Source: Allantophomopsis cytisporea
Taxonomy: Eukaryota; Ascomycota; Leotiomycetes; Phacidiales; Phacidiaceae
Assembly: GCA_024752435.1 (NCBI GenBank)
Contig: CP103036.1
Span: 682,001-746,000, forward strand
Direction of reading: 5' to 3'
DNA length: 64,000 bases
Below are positions 9,140 through 21,500 of the stretch, piece by piece. Each line of letters starts with the position of its first letter. Within the stretch, counting starts at the first letter, position 1. The position numbers and the translations under genes are program-made. A model generated the notes under the pieces. That model ran no database searches and had not been told where the DNA came from. It saw only the letters and a list, made by a program, of their open reading frames with translations.

Positions 9140-12100
9140 ATGAACGCTGCCACTTACTACGCCGAACTCATCGACTGGTTGCTGAGCCATGTCACCGACA
9201 CTGACATGTTTCTCCTACAGTCTGCTGTGACTTGCGGCGCTCTGTTCTGGTGAGTTGAAAGATCTTAAAAAGACATTTCTTTTCACAATCGCACCCTCCC
9301 GTAGCAATACTGACCACTCCTGCGTCAACAGGCTGCTCCATCGTGCATGGCTTACGCTCTGGAAGCCCGTCCCGGAACTCATAAGCATCTTAGGTGTGGA
9401 TGTGCCAGATGCGCCCGAAGTATCGCTCGCGGGAATCAAAGCGGATGCCGTCACCTTACACTGGACACGACCAAGTGCGCATAAGCCTGTAGTTAAGTAT
9501 TTGATACAGGTGAATGGCGTCAATGGTGAGTCTGATTGTTTCCGTATCTGATTCTTACGCTGATGGTCTCGTGCTCAGTTGGAGAATCTTCACGACTTGA
9601 AACGGCGATCACCGTCACCGGACTAAAACCCGGTCACTTCTATAACGTTCGGGTAATAGCTGTCGGGAACAACAACTTTCAGGCTGGGAGTCGAGTTATC
9701 AGACTAAGGACTTATGGTCGTGATGGACGTCCAGAACTTGGCAATGGTCGTGTGCCCTCGAACCTTTCGATTGAGAAGCCACCAAACGACTCTGCAGCGG
9801 ACAGCGGCGATGAATCGGTAGCTATACGAGGTCATGGAGTGGGTATCGAAGCGGCTACGGTCCAGGAAGGTAGTCATCCTATGGCACGTGAACGGAGTGG
9901 TGGCTACCCGGGTCCAAGGAGGAATACTGGAGCTCGAAGACACTCTCCCTCAACCGATCAGGCTCCGTCTACCTCAGCAAGAGTCCCCGAGGACTCGATG
10001 CAACAGCTTGCAGACAGGCTAGATGCCATTCGTTCCGATACAGATGATGCAATTTCACAGGTTGCGAAAGATACCGAGGATTATAAGCAACAGATGAACG
10101 ATCTGATTAAAGAGCGTGACGAGAAGAGACAGATCTTAAAAGAAAAGGAAGAGGCCAGTGAAAGGTTAAAGAAGGATGTCCACAATTCCGAACGCGCCAA
10201 TCGTCAAGCACAAACACGGAAGAGCCAGAAAGAAAAGATCCTGAAAGATAAGCAGGCAGAGCGTTCCAAAATGCAGAGCGATATGGTTCAATGGAAACAG
10301 GAAATCCGGGAAATGCGTGAGGCGCAGGAAAAATGGGAGAAGGAAAGCCAAGACCGTGAGATTGAAACGGAACAGAAGAATCTTGAAATCCGTGAGAAAA
10401 TCCAGGAAGTTCAGGCATCTTTAACTGCCATGGAGGAGGAAATTCGTGTCAAAGGTCTTCAGATCAAGGCTTTAGAGGAGGAACGTCAACACTTGCCAGG
10501 TGCGCAGGATGACGAAGAATCTCGAAGACGAGATGCGGAGGAGAGATATCAAGATAGTCTTTGGGAGCAGAAGCAGCAAGAACTTATTGCACAGGTCAAT
10601 AACCAATTCATTCTCTGTCGACAGCTAGAAATCGACATACAGAAGGCAACGAATGTTAGTGCGGAGTACCGAGCCCGACAACTTGCCAATCCTCTTCTCT
10701 ATCAAAGCAGTTCTTCAGGTATAGATTTCGATATGGCAGGCCAAAATCTGTCTAAACAACGAAAACTACGAAACCGCAAATCTCGCACAAATACAATGGA
10801 TAATCCAATCAACACACAGACATCCGAAATGCCATTTCCCAACATTAATGCCTATGCCAATATGGGCATTACTGCGTCACCGACGACGTTTGCCGCGGGT
10901 CCTTACTTCGATATGACTAGCAATGCTACGACGATACCATCGTCATTTGAGCAATCTGGCATGAGTGAGTCTGACTTCCGGAGTCTAACGGATGGTGCTC
11001 CCCTGAGCCCAACAGCCACCAGTCTTCTTCCGGCAGAACTGTTCACAGATGACGAGCCTGGGAGTCCACAAATTCCGACTTCGATGCCCTACAATCCCAA
11101 TTATCCTCTGCATCGACCCTACGACATGGAACCTCAGTCTCCCGATTCGTCAAGTCGTTCAGCAAGTCTCATGTCAAGCCCGCAGGTTTCTCATAACAAT
11201 ATCTATGGGCCACCTTTTCATGACAACAACAGCGATGGCGATCGTGGCTCTTTGCACTCCTCAGGTGCAAACCACGGTGTGATCGGTTCTACTAGCAGTC
11301 CAGGACCACAACAGCCGGGCGGGAGATTTCTTGGGGGGATATTTGATTTCCAGCGCCCACATAGGAAGCAAATTCAAGATGATGGATTGGCATTCGGTAC
11401 TTTAAGACTCGGTCAAAGTCAATCATTTCCTCGAGAATTCAATACTACGGATCCTCAGCCACCTCGACCTCGCCGAACAAGTTTCTCAACTGGATGGAAC
11501 TCCCTCAGCTTTTTGGGTAGAAACGCAGCTGCAGGAGGAGATGTCGTTGAAGGAAATGCTCCAGCTCCAGCACGCAACGGAACTGCACGACGTCGCCGCG
11601 CCTTCAATATGTTTTCCTCTAACTTGGATGATTCTCACCCTCTCCATCCTGAGCGCGACCCAAGTAGCCCACGTCCAGCATCAATTGCCTCCGATCTTCC
11701 ACGCCCTTCAACCGATAGTGCAAACTTCGGTTGGCCAGCCGCTGACACTGGAGCTATTAATCGAAACTCGCCACTTGCAACAAACTGGTCCATCAATAAC
11801 AGTCAGCCATGGTCACGTGTCCCATCTCGCCGCCCTTCTCTCACCCACGGTGGCACTTCAGCATTAGCTACGGGTATTGCCAGCGAGGACGACGATTTTC
11901 TCCCTCCTGGTAGTGTTACTCACCAGTCATCGCCCCCGCCAGTTGGTGTAATCGGTACCCGACCTTCATCGAGTCACACCAAGCCCGTAACTCCGAAGCT
12001 CAACCCTGCTGCTCCAACCTTCAAGTTCCTATCCGGACGCTCCAGCAGATCCGAGAAAGAAAGCAGTAGAGATAAAGGTCGAACTAGGGATAGAGATATC

Positions 12101-12577
12101 TACTCCTCTGGCTCTCACGACTCATTAGATGATCCTTTCCCACTCGATGACGCTTCGCCAACCAACACGCGCAAGAGTCGGGACAATCGCTCCATCCGTA
12201 CGCAGGATTCTATCGCCGAAAGCCATGAGAGTCTCGGCGAAGTCATCTCCAACACGCCCTCATACGAGCCCTCTTCGTCCGCTTCAATTAAGGAAGCTTC
12301 CTTCAAGCAGCTCTTCCGCAAGGGCTCCTCGAGCAAGTTCTCCTTCACTGCCAAGGGGAGCTTCTTTGGTGGGAAGAAGGGCACCGGCTCCGGCGCGAAT
12401 TCCGAGGGCCGAGGCAGTATTCAGGGTGACATCGACGACGATGAACTCGGCAGAAGCGTGGATTCCGCGAGCGCTAGCAACAGTAGCCCTGCTGGCAAGG
12501 AGAGGAATCGAAGTATCAACTGGGGAAGATTGGGCTTTAACAAGAGGAGGGAGGGCGAGGATGAGGAGGCGGTTTGA
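9140..12577 (+). CDS. Membrane-anchored fibronectin type III / coiled-coil protein
   Basis: Uncharacterised fungal protein of 1100 aa. Exons 9140-9249, 9332-9525 and 9579-12577 join in phase. Residues about 24-48 (FLLQSAVTCGALFWLLHRAW region) form one hydrophobic helix, suggesting an N-terminal membrane anchor. An FN3 domain follows at about 58-150, from VPDAPEVSLAGIKADAVTLHW through TVTGLKPGHFYNVRV to IRLRT. A long charged coiled coil of about 180 residues comes next (KEKEEASERLKKDVHNSERANRQ type heptads, about 245-425). The rest, over 600 residues, is Ser/Pro/Asn-rich and probably disordered, with a basic C-terminal patch and an acidic end. The start ATG at 9140 is preferred because it supplies the hydrophobic segment in frame. 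Role unknown; a scaffold on a cytoplasmic membrane face is an inference from the architecture. Confidence 0.85.
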
Positions 12578-14234
12578 TTCTGGTGCTTGCGGTGTTAGTT
12601 TGAATGGATGCTTTGCTGTGCGCTTTAGTTGTGAATTTTGTTCGAATTGTGAGTCTGTTGATGATGAGGTATGGTGATGAGGTGAAGTGACATATACTAT
12701 ATGACAAGTTTGGTAGGTTCACAGATTGTGGAAATCTCTTTAAGTCTTTTGAAATTTCCTGCATTGCACCTCACTATTGATCTCCTTATGTTCGTCTGGC
12801 AAGAATCAATAAACCTTTTAGATTGGTTTAAGTAGCTCACATAACTACGAGTGGGATGGCACAACTTGCGGATACAGTTTTTGTACTATACTCGCTATTT
12901 CATTCGTGAGAAGGATATAAGGTTGCGAGCATAATTTGACATGAGAGAATGAGGCTGATGTCCCTCTCGAGCTTATTCTGGTTAGTCCGGGGAAGCAACG
13001 GAATATGCTTCTGAAGCCACACGCTAGCCGAATGCATCTCGAGAGAGATATCAAATATCTCTCTCAAGCTCAGTCTGGTTAGTGTATGTTGGAGGTAACT
13101 CCAGATTGCTTCAAATTAGCACATCTTGTCATTCCACATTGCTAACTTGAAATTCAACATGGGTGTTGAAAGTTTTGTGCTGGACTTACCTTTACATAAC
13201 ATGCATCTTGTCAGATCTTCATACTGTGTGAACTAGGCTGACTTGCTGACTTGCTCTTTTGCCTTCCTGCACTGGGTGGTCAGTGCTCAATCCCAGACGG
13301 AGAAGGATCGCTCTTGGCCGGGGGCAACAGATCGAGTGCCTCTTGAGCAGCGCGAAATGTTACAGTCCTGTGTTCTTGTCATAAAGTTGCACTTTTGAAG
13401 TGCAGATGTCAATCAGAGCTTGATTCAAACTTTCAAGCTTGTCTTGAAAGATTAGGAAAAAGCTTTGAATAGTCCAGTGTTTTTTATCTGGATGTTTGGA
13501 ATTCTCGTTGTTCAACTATGGTTCGTTTCTCAATGTCCTTGAGTTCTTGCTTGCCAAGAGTGTAGAATTTCGGCTTGCAATTGGTATCCTCATGAACATG
13601 TCAGTACATAGCTTGCGCCTCGCCTTCTTCCGAAGATCTCAGTGTATATACATTGCTAAGCTTGCTAGGTCTGTCCGGTTTCAATCCCGCAGTTGAGCTG
13701 TGGTATAGAGGCTTGTCATTTTTTACATATAAGAGAGGACGGTCTAGGCTAGACACCAAGGCAAGAAGACATTGTTATCGAATGGAAGGTCTTTCAGACT
13801 AGGAGAGCTCGAAGGAGAATATTGATACATTTTCAGATTTGAGATCGCATTCCTTCCCTTTATATCTGATTGGAGGTCCTAGACTATTCATCGGTTGATC
13901 GATGGTCCTGATTATCATGGAGCCATGGTGATTTCCTTGAAGTGGGTACCGATGGGCGAGCACTCACAGATCCAAGAGCCCAGACTATATCAGCCTACAC
14001 CAATCAAAACCTTAAGCCCCAGACCCTACAGGTCCAAACCAACCAAATTGGCGGAATTCACATCTGTCCCCCCCTCCCTCACCAGCCTCAACTGCTCTCC
14101 AACCTACGCGACTTTTCTCATCTCTCCTTCTTCTTCTCCTTCTTATTGAAACGAAATATCCTATATACTTGAAGACGAAACAATCGTAGCTATTTCCTTC
14201 TGAACATATATAATCTTGAGGTTCTACAAAGACA
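12578..14234. other. Intergenic, start of a gene-poor tract
   Basis: Noncoding by frame inspection. It includes a perfect 11-bp inverted repeat with imperfect direct repeats on either side (listed separately). No domain-bearing frame on either strand. Confidence 0.5.
13041..13065. repeat. Perfect 11-bp inverted repeat (hairpin)
   Basis: GAGAGAGATAT and its exact complement are separated by 3 nt. Nearby, a stretch resembling CTCTCGAGCTTATTCTGGTTAGT occurs at about 12963-12987 and again, diverged, at about 13061-13082 with a spacing of about 97 bp. This suggests an old local duplication or element remnant. Confidence 0.8.
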
Positions 14235-14594
14235 ATGTCACTTAAGCTGCCCTCACTAAAAGATCTTGATTGGGGATTCTTAAAAGTAACATTGGATCCA
14301 CAGTCCTGGAAGGAGACATCTCGCCTGATACCATCATCAATATCATCTTTGGCATTCTTGCGACAATTCTCGCAGCGCTTTCAGTCCTCATTGCGTAGTT
14401 GAGTTTTCGGGAGCAAGCAGAAATACCATGCTGCATATCAACACAAGTACGTCGATTCTAAACACTAGAAATCTCTAGATGATTTGTTGCCCCAGTTAAT
14501 TATTATTATAGATACTGGCCGTGATACAGAATTGGAGAGCATGGGGGCGATGGATCATCGAATTTTGGCGAATGAGCATATATGCCTAACTTGA
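14235..14594 (+). pseudogene. Broken copy (A) of the small single-TM protein family
   Basis: Homologous to the intact genes at 18005-18549 and 24806-25293. The 7-nt first exon ATGTCAC is present at 14235-14241, but the next bases are TTAAGC where a GTAAGC-type donor is expected. The acceptor CCACAG ends at 14303. Joined across this, the frame reads MSLLEGDISPDTIINIIFG and continues through the rest of one hydrophobic helix. The codon matching the conserved Trp after the helix is TAG (14396-14398). Homology continues past the stop (LSFREQ against LTFRRP in the intact copy). A candidate later exon after TATTATAG (about 14511) holds an ELESMG reading resembling DLESG of the intact copy. Two independent lesions, at the donor site and by nonsense, indicate a pseudogene. 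Confidence 0.6.
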
Positions 14595-16088
14595 ATCGCT
14601 CGAGGACTTCTACAAAATCTATCTTCGCCTTAGAGTCATTTTAGAATAACAAAATTACACTTCTAGTTCTTACGTCCACATAAGTTAATTGAAATTCACG
14701 ATGTCGTGTTCAAAAGCTGCTACTCGAGAACATAAAGGTTACCTGCTTGGGAAACAAATCGAGAGGAGGACTCCCTCTGGCCTACGGCTGAGAAACTAAG
14801 GCTTCTGGGAAGAGAGGAATATGGTAGTATAAGAACATGTCCCTGGAAGAGCTTGCTGGTGTGCTCAGTGGCTTTAGTGGCGCATGGATATTCATTTTGA
14901 CCACTGGTAAAGCCATGCAAAAAAGAATTCAATGAGTAGAGCATCTTGTTCTTGGAATCTGTTAGTGCATGAAGGCAAATGACAAGACTCTATTGTTTAC
15001 TATTAGTGAATGTAGTATGCGCCTACTGGCCACCACTAAGCAATAAGGAGTCGCTTCTCGATCACACGGAGCTATATCCCAAGAAGACTGGTTAACATCG
15101 TGATTACGCTTTATCATTTTGTGGTCCCCGGAGCCGTTCAGCTTCAAAAAAACAAAAAAAAGACCCCCCATATCTCTACCACATCTTCCTTTCAGTAATA
15201 GTATGGCTTCGGCATGTAAGCCGTGCGCCGGCACATACCCCATAGCCGATAAAGCCCATCTCCACCGGCTCTCACCATGATGTAGGGCATGAATATGGTC
15301 GTGAGCAGAAATCTTAACATCTTGTGGTGTACACCGACGCATCTGGAATTATAAACCTGTCCCCACATAAGGCACGAATAGAAGCTTAGTTCAAGGCAGC
15401 TTCTGAATAACCCTGCATGATGACGTGCTTAACTAGCTATTATATAGCTGACAAGAGCTTTAAAGTCTTTGAAAAAGATTCTTGGATTGTCGTACGAAGT
15501 TAGCGTAAGTCTTATGATCTGGTTGACAGGTCTTTCGACTTCGTATTGTGAAGCGCCTAGAAGAAGATCCCGAGTATACAGCTAGATGCTATTGCGAAAG
15601 AGCAGAAATAGGACCAAGCCTACTGAGCTTGTTGTTGAATCACCATTATTCCTGTGAGATATGGAGTAGAAATAAGGCGGCATTTGAATTTCAATAAAAC
15701 AAAATATAGGCAAGAGAGAGGCCCTCCTCCTCCTTATCCTTCACCTCACATGATTCTCTTCTAGCATGAAAAAATACCCAAAAATACCTGCTGTATCAGA
15801 CACTTCTATGGTCGTTGAGGTTTTCCCCCCTCCGCTCCATGCCCTGCTTCTGATACACCAGCTACCAAAGTATGTAGTGGGTAGCGCAACTCATATCGCA
15901 CTAACTTGTTATATTTCCCCTTCTCACTATGTCGAATACTCCAACTAGTAGCAACAAATTTTGTCCTAGAAGAAGCAAGCAACTAAGCGGCACCTCATAT
16001 ACCTAAGTCTACCCCATCGTAAATCTGGCCGCCCAAGAAGTCTCACCAGCCTTCATTAGATTTGGTCCCAAGACAGATAGATAGGCCG
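14595..16088. other. Intergenic between two family pseudogenes
   Basis: Noncoding by frame inspection. The longest frame, 126 codons on the minus strand at 14962-15342, has no recognisable motif and is interrupted-looking in composition. No gene supported. Confidence 0.45.
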
Positions 16089-16435
16089 GTCATCAGTGAG
16101 ATTAAGAAATTATAGAACAATTCTCAAGACTATAGTGATGTATTGTTTAGTACTTCAAGAGCATGATGTCTCAATCGATACCATCCTCACCCTTGTCTTC
16201 GGAACTTCAGGAACAATTCTCACAGCGGTATCTGTTTTCATTGCATAGGTTCAGTTTCAAGATTCGAGGAAAACCAATGCAACAGTACAAATCAATACGG
16301 GAATGTGAATCTTTTCTTCATCGTGTACTTCTGTGGCGACCAATTGATTTGTTGAATTCAAAAGATCAAGACATCGAGTCAGGGAGTTTGTCTGGTAATT
16401 CGGAGTTCGATTATGATATATCATGTACGAGTTGA
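16089..16435 (+). pseudogene. Broken copy (B) of the small single-TM protein family
   Basis: The same layout as the intact members is visible. A donor-like GTGAGA at 16096 and an acceptor TTTAG at 16150 bound a 55-nt intron-like stretch. From 16151 the distance to the conserved GATAC (31 nt) equals that of the intact copies. The frame reads HDVSIDTILTLVFG and continues as one hydrophobic helix, then TAG (16246-16248) at the conserved Trp position, the same place as in copy A. The 7 nt before the donor (GTCATCA) contain no ATG, so the start codon is also lost. Downstream, a reading with DQDIESGSLSG near 16364-16400 matches the DLESG region of the intact copy at 24806. Confidence 0.55.
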
Positions 16436-18004
16436 AAAGGCAACAGACGAGAATATGTGTGGAATGGATCGTGTTTCCATCATGTACGTTAAAACATTTT
16501 CTGGATGAGTGTTGCCGAAGGCTGGTGGTAATCAGTACCAGCTTTACTTTCTCATGTCTGCTCTCAGATATGCCTTGCCTTGCCTAGCTTGGGAAATGAC
16601 AAGGATTGTTGATCGATGGAGCGTGGTATCAATCCTATGATAGAGATCACCCAGCGGACTATATCGAGAATTCACACGTATGTATGCACGAGATTCCATG
16701 AAGTCCCTGGAGAGTGGGCTGGTGCATAGCAGATAGCGGCAGCAAGTGGAGTTGCGTTGATCGCCTACAGGAACACGGAACTGGCTGGGAGCACTGGTAG
16801 TAAGTGATCAGTGGAACGGATTCTTACGGTCATACACAGCGTATACTCACCCGTGTCATGGCCGCCGAACCGACGAGGATAGCAATTCTTCGACAATTTT
16901 CATGCGCTCTTGATGGCACATCATGATGCGCAGGACAAATGGGTCTTCGGAAAGTTTAGCTGAGAAGGACGTCCAGGGGTGACTGTCTTTTGTACTGGGT
17001 TTGTGATGCGATGGGAAGGTCGGCAAGAAGAAGTTGGGTAAGCTCGAGTCGGCACGTATGGACATAATCGTACGCCTTAGCCTTAGCCAGGCTGCCGATC
17101 ATCATCTCACAATGGCCATCCCTACCTATTATCACTAAGCAATTTGATACTCCGACTCAATGCAGAGTGTATATTATAACATGAAACATATGAGGTGCAA
17201 ATTTTTCTGCGCTCACCAGTACCTCCACGAACATATAATGGGAGGACCTTAACAGACGTTGATATTAAAATGGCGTCGTTAGCTTCGATCTAAACTTTGT
17301 CAGCGTTAGTGTGGGGCACGCGAGCTTTCCGACCTGAAGGATGAAGCGAAGGAAGTTGATGCCATGAGTGAAAGAAAGTTAGAGAGATAGTGGGAAGCTT
17401 AAGACGAATACACTGAACGACCGGTAACAGTACCACAATCGTTTCCTGTATATAAGATGCTAGTGATAACTTACTCCGCCAAATCTTCCATGCTGGACCA
17501 CACAGCCTTGTTTCGAGGGTACCAGCAAAATCAAAGCTAGGGACAATGGTTGCTTGGAGCCATATGATTATTTAGGCCCGCAATATCATCAATGCACTCG
17601 GAGTATGCTTTCTTTCTTCCTATTGCTACGTATGCCGCAGACCTAATGTACCTATCTATCTTCACAAAATCGCCTTCTGTGTACTACAGCCGGAATCTAG
17701 TGACCCTAATATAAAGATTTAATTAATACGAACACGGACTATTATTTTTTTCCTGCTCTCAAGTCACCATAAAACCTCCCTTGTGCTCACTCTCTTCGTT
17801 CCCTTTGCTAGTCACATGTGCTCTTTACGTCATTCGTGTCACTTCCATTACTACTTTTTATGTCCATCTTTAATTCATGTTTATCTTTATCACATCTATC
17901 ACCCATGCAGCCTATAAGTTACAAACGCCCTTAGATCTCGCCAAGAAGTACAAACCCTCTCATCGCATAGTATGCTCGAGGACTAGACGAATCCGCACAC
18001 CTTC
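16436..18004. other. Intergenic, no supported gene
   Basis: AT-rich stretch without domain-bearing frames. The 69-codon minus frame at 16856-17065 is unremarkable. The end nearest 18005 would be the 3' flank of the minus-strand family gene. Confidence 0.45.
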
Positions 18005-18549
18005 TCATTCACGAGTTTCGTCAGATTGCTGCACCGATTGTTGATCCAATTGTTGATCGGGTTGCTCATCCGGACCTGAGGCTACAACAATAACTCACAG
18101 TTAGCTGCTGCGCTGTACAACTTTGAAAACAGAAAATAGACGTAACGAGTCGAGAAAGAAGTTATAAAATTGAAAGACTTTATTTACTGCTTGAGCTGGT
18201 CCCTAGATTACTACTCAAGTCGAAAGTGTCCTCTGCGGTTCGAGCAGCACCTGTGAATGTATCCATGTGTTAGAAAACTGCTGGAAGGACCCTGAACTTC
18301 GAGTGCAGAAAAGATATGAGAACTTGCCTGGACTCGGCCCCGAGTTGACATTACTCGAAGGTTTCCTGTACGCAAGCCAGGCCACAATCAATGAAGCGAA
18401 GGCTAGCATTGGGAGGAGGACTTTGTTTAAGATATCGAGTGCTGTGTCGGTCGTCAAGCCAAGTGCTTGTGTGGCTAGAGAATGTGGTGTCAGTATGTTG
18501 GAATTGGGTCACCCTACGCAGGCCCGATGTCTTAAGACTCACGAGCCAT
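18005..18549 (-). CDS. Small single-TM protein family member D (intact, 97 aa)
   Basis: Unrecognised family. Four exons join in phase: 18549-18543 (7 nt, ATGGCTC), 18474-18328, 18250-18188 and 18081-18005, giving 97 aa. The N-terminal 13 residues end in LTTDT. One hydrophobic helix (about 16-35, with PMLAFASLIVAW) ends in WLAYRKP, so the positive charges flank its C-terminal side; this predicts N-outside, C-cytosolic topology (inference). The tail is Ser/Gln/Asp-rich, with AEDTFDL at about 58-63 and three DQQ/VQQ units. Intron 2 appears to be GC-AG (G|GCAAGT). An alternative reading without the last intron stops after SSSSK, only a few codons into the same region. Support comes from the intact paralogue at 24806-25293: same exon-1 size, same phases, same length, same TDT, W, RKP/RRP and EDTF positions. 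Confidence 0.65.
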
Positions 18550-21500
18550 GACGGTTGATTTCGATCCGTGTGTATTGATTGTCTAGATAAATGTTACAAA
18601 TGAATGGGATTGACAGGAATAGGCAGATATCGAAGAATTGTTAGAAGAATGGAAATTCTTCATGAAGCAGGATCAAAAAGATGTGGTTGAATAGTCATTT
18701 GAAATTTTAAGAGACTTTACGACGCTTTATATACTTGCTGTCTGGCCTTGGCAGCAGGGGGATTACAGCCCCAATCTACCTCCAACTGTGCTTTACATTC
18801 TCTATAAACTAGACTCTACTTTACATTTATCTTGGACTAAGATGATACTCTTATTCGTCTCTAACTTAGATTATACTTAAGTTTATCTTCAAACATAGCA
18901 ATATCTACTTTGTCTGAACCTAGATAGTACTTACATTCGTCTTTTATTTGGCCTATACTCACATTTGTTTCTACCTGTAATAGTATCTACGTTCGTCCCT
19001 CAACGTAACAGAGTAATAAGTCTGGCTAGCTTAGTCTTACGCCGTTTCATAGATCTAAGAGAGTTCTAACTCAACGGTCTTCTTAGATTCAAAATGGTAC
19101 GACGTCATAGGCGTAAATATCAATGGTAATGTTCATAAGAAACTTTATAATGTACAATTGTATAATATTGTGAATAGATATAGACATATATACAATTGGG
19201 ACAGCACATGCTCTTTATAAGGTATATAGAACCTTGTTCCTATGCTATCCCATTCTTCAGTTTATCGCTAAGTACTCTCTTAATATAAAATCTTATTAAA
19301 TTATCGAAGTAGGTGACGTTGGTACAGAAGAGGAGTATAAGATTTACTATAACTATTAACACATCTACGGTTAGTAGCACTAGTCTATCGAGAGAGATGA
19401 GTTACGGAGACTTGGTTTGCAGTTCTATCTTACTCGTTATCCCTTCTATGAGGATATGTAGGTGTCTTCATAGTAGCTTCTTGTTGTGATGTTAATCATT
19501 GCATAAAACTAACATCGTTATAGGTTTTGAAGTTCGGCAAGTCACCATTTACGAATCGCAGAAGAGCCAGTCCGCTCTCTTTGACGATGTAGGTCACTCC
19601 ACCTACTGCTCTCGGTCAACATATGTCGTCAATATACAGACCTCATTCCGGTGCGAGTATATGAAAGTGAAGGATTTTCACTTCCATTAATTACCGGATT
19701 AGGCAACACCGCACCGCCACATAGTATTTAGATAGCTCCCTTCCTCCTTCCATCAATTCAGTACCCAACTTCACTGCCAGCCAACATCGTGACACTATAT
19801 TCATAATTCTAGTATTGCATTGCACGAGGCAATTACATGTATGTCAATGAGTAAGGTTCGCCATCTGAGATAGATGCGATAATAAAAATTTGAAGCTTGC
19901 TTGGATTAGACGCAGCCGACACCAACTGCGAGTCCCACCAGCACATTGTATTATTTCCGACGTATGGAAGAGGCTACAATCTTCAGTTGAAGTTTATAGC
20001 TATGTTCGATGGAAGTCTGCAACTCGGTCGGCGTGCACGTTGCCGCCAGCAAAAGGCCGGTGGCACGGACGATTCAACGAATTCCCGAGGCTGAATGACC
20101 AGTTGGCATTATTCCAGGTTATGTAGTAAGCTGGAGGAGAAGGACTTTAATGGCTTTGCGGACTTTATAACCTTGTATCGAAGTGCTGATTCTCCCCTCT
20201 CTCTGTCTGTCTCTCTCTCTCACCTTTCTCTTAACAAGTTGCGTTGCCGCTTGTCTTGGCAAGCGATAAAATTAATGTTTCATCATACCGGGGCGGTTGT
20301 AATACTCTTTTAGCGTAGTTGAATTTCAACTCGTATTCCACCTGTATTCACTTGTGTTGGACTGTAAACTCTATAGCTCAGTATTCTAGTAGTCATCCTA
20401 GTAATTGTACCTGCATTCTTCGATTTCCACTCTCTCCCACATGCTCTCTCTACTCTCTCCTACTCTCTCCTACTCTCTTCTGTACGCTCTCCTACCCTTT
20501 CTCTCACGCTCTTCTCTACTCCCTGACCTGTAACGGTCCGTATTCAACTCGCTTCCTCCCGCCCCCTCTCCTGTAGCCCTTCCCATAATGATTCGCGATT
20601 TCTTTGGCTCTTCCCTGTCTTCTAACCCATAACGCTCCGCAATCCCATAAAACCCGGGTTCTAAGGTTTCCGGTCCGCATCATATACGTAGCGCTGTTGG
20701 CACTTTCCAGGACTCACGCACTATATCACAACAACTCTACCTAATATCTCTTCGTGCCTCGACGGTGCTGGACCCTCTCTCACCGGACTAGTTTTTAACT
20801 CGTAACTAGGATAGAGGGTAACAAGTCTACCAGTAACCCTTTTGCTTCCTATACCTTTCTAACTCAGACATCCTAACCGTTTACTAAGTCTGGTCACATT
20901 TAACATCGACGAACTTAGGAGCATAAATGATCCTCTTCGTTATATCAACTCTTTTCTTCCTAAGTATCGAAGACTTTTCTTATTTCTCTTTAATACTGCG
21001 ATTAAGTAGAGCACGGACAATTTTCATAGGTCTTAAAACCTAGTATAAAACATCCTAGTAGGAAGAAGGATTTATAACAGGACTAGCAATAAAAGCCCCT
21101 GCAAGCATACAATAGGGTTGCACCAGTCATTTTTTTAATAATTATATCGATAGTAGAGGCGGAGCGGTGATTGGTGAGGGCGGCCGTAGTCCTTCCCTAT
21201 ATTGAAGCCTCTAATTAGTGCCATTTCCCCAAAGATGTGCAACCAATTATTTCGACTTTTCCGTACCGTAAGATTATTCTACAGTCTTGTATAGACATAG
21301 ATCTCCAGATAACAATAACTACAGTCGAGTCTAGGCTTAGATGGGCTTATAAGTATTCGCATAAATAAGAAAAGGAATAGAAAAAAGAACAACACAAAAG
21401 AACGATTACTAACAAGGACTCTATTAAAAAGCAAGGTAAATGAGTTTACCGTATAGAACAATTCCTCTCCTATTATGCTACGCACAACAAGGTACATCAT

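Noticed and set aside
16163..16435. 90-codon plus frame overlapping pseudogene copy B
   Set aside because: It reads the helix-coding region out of frame; only its end overlaps the family tail, so it is not taken as a gene by itself.
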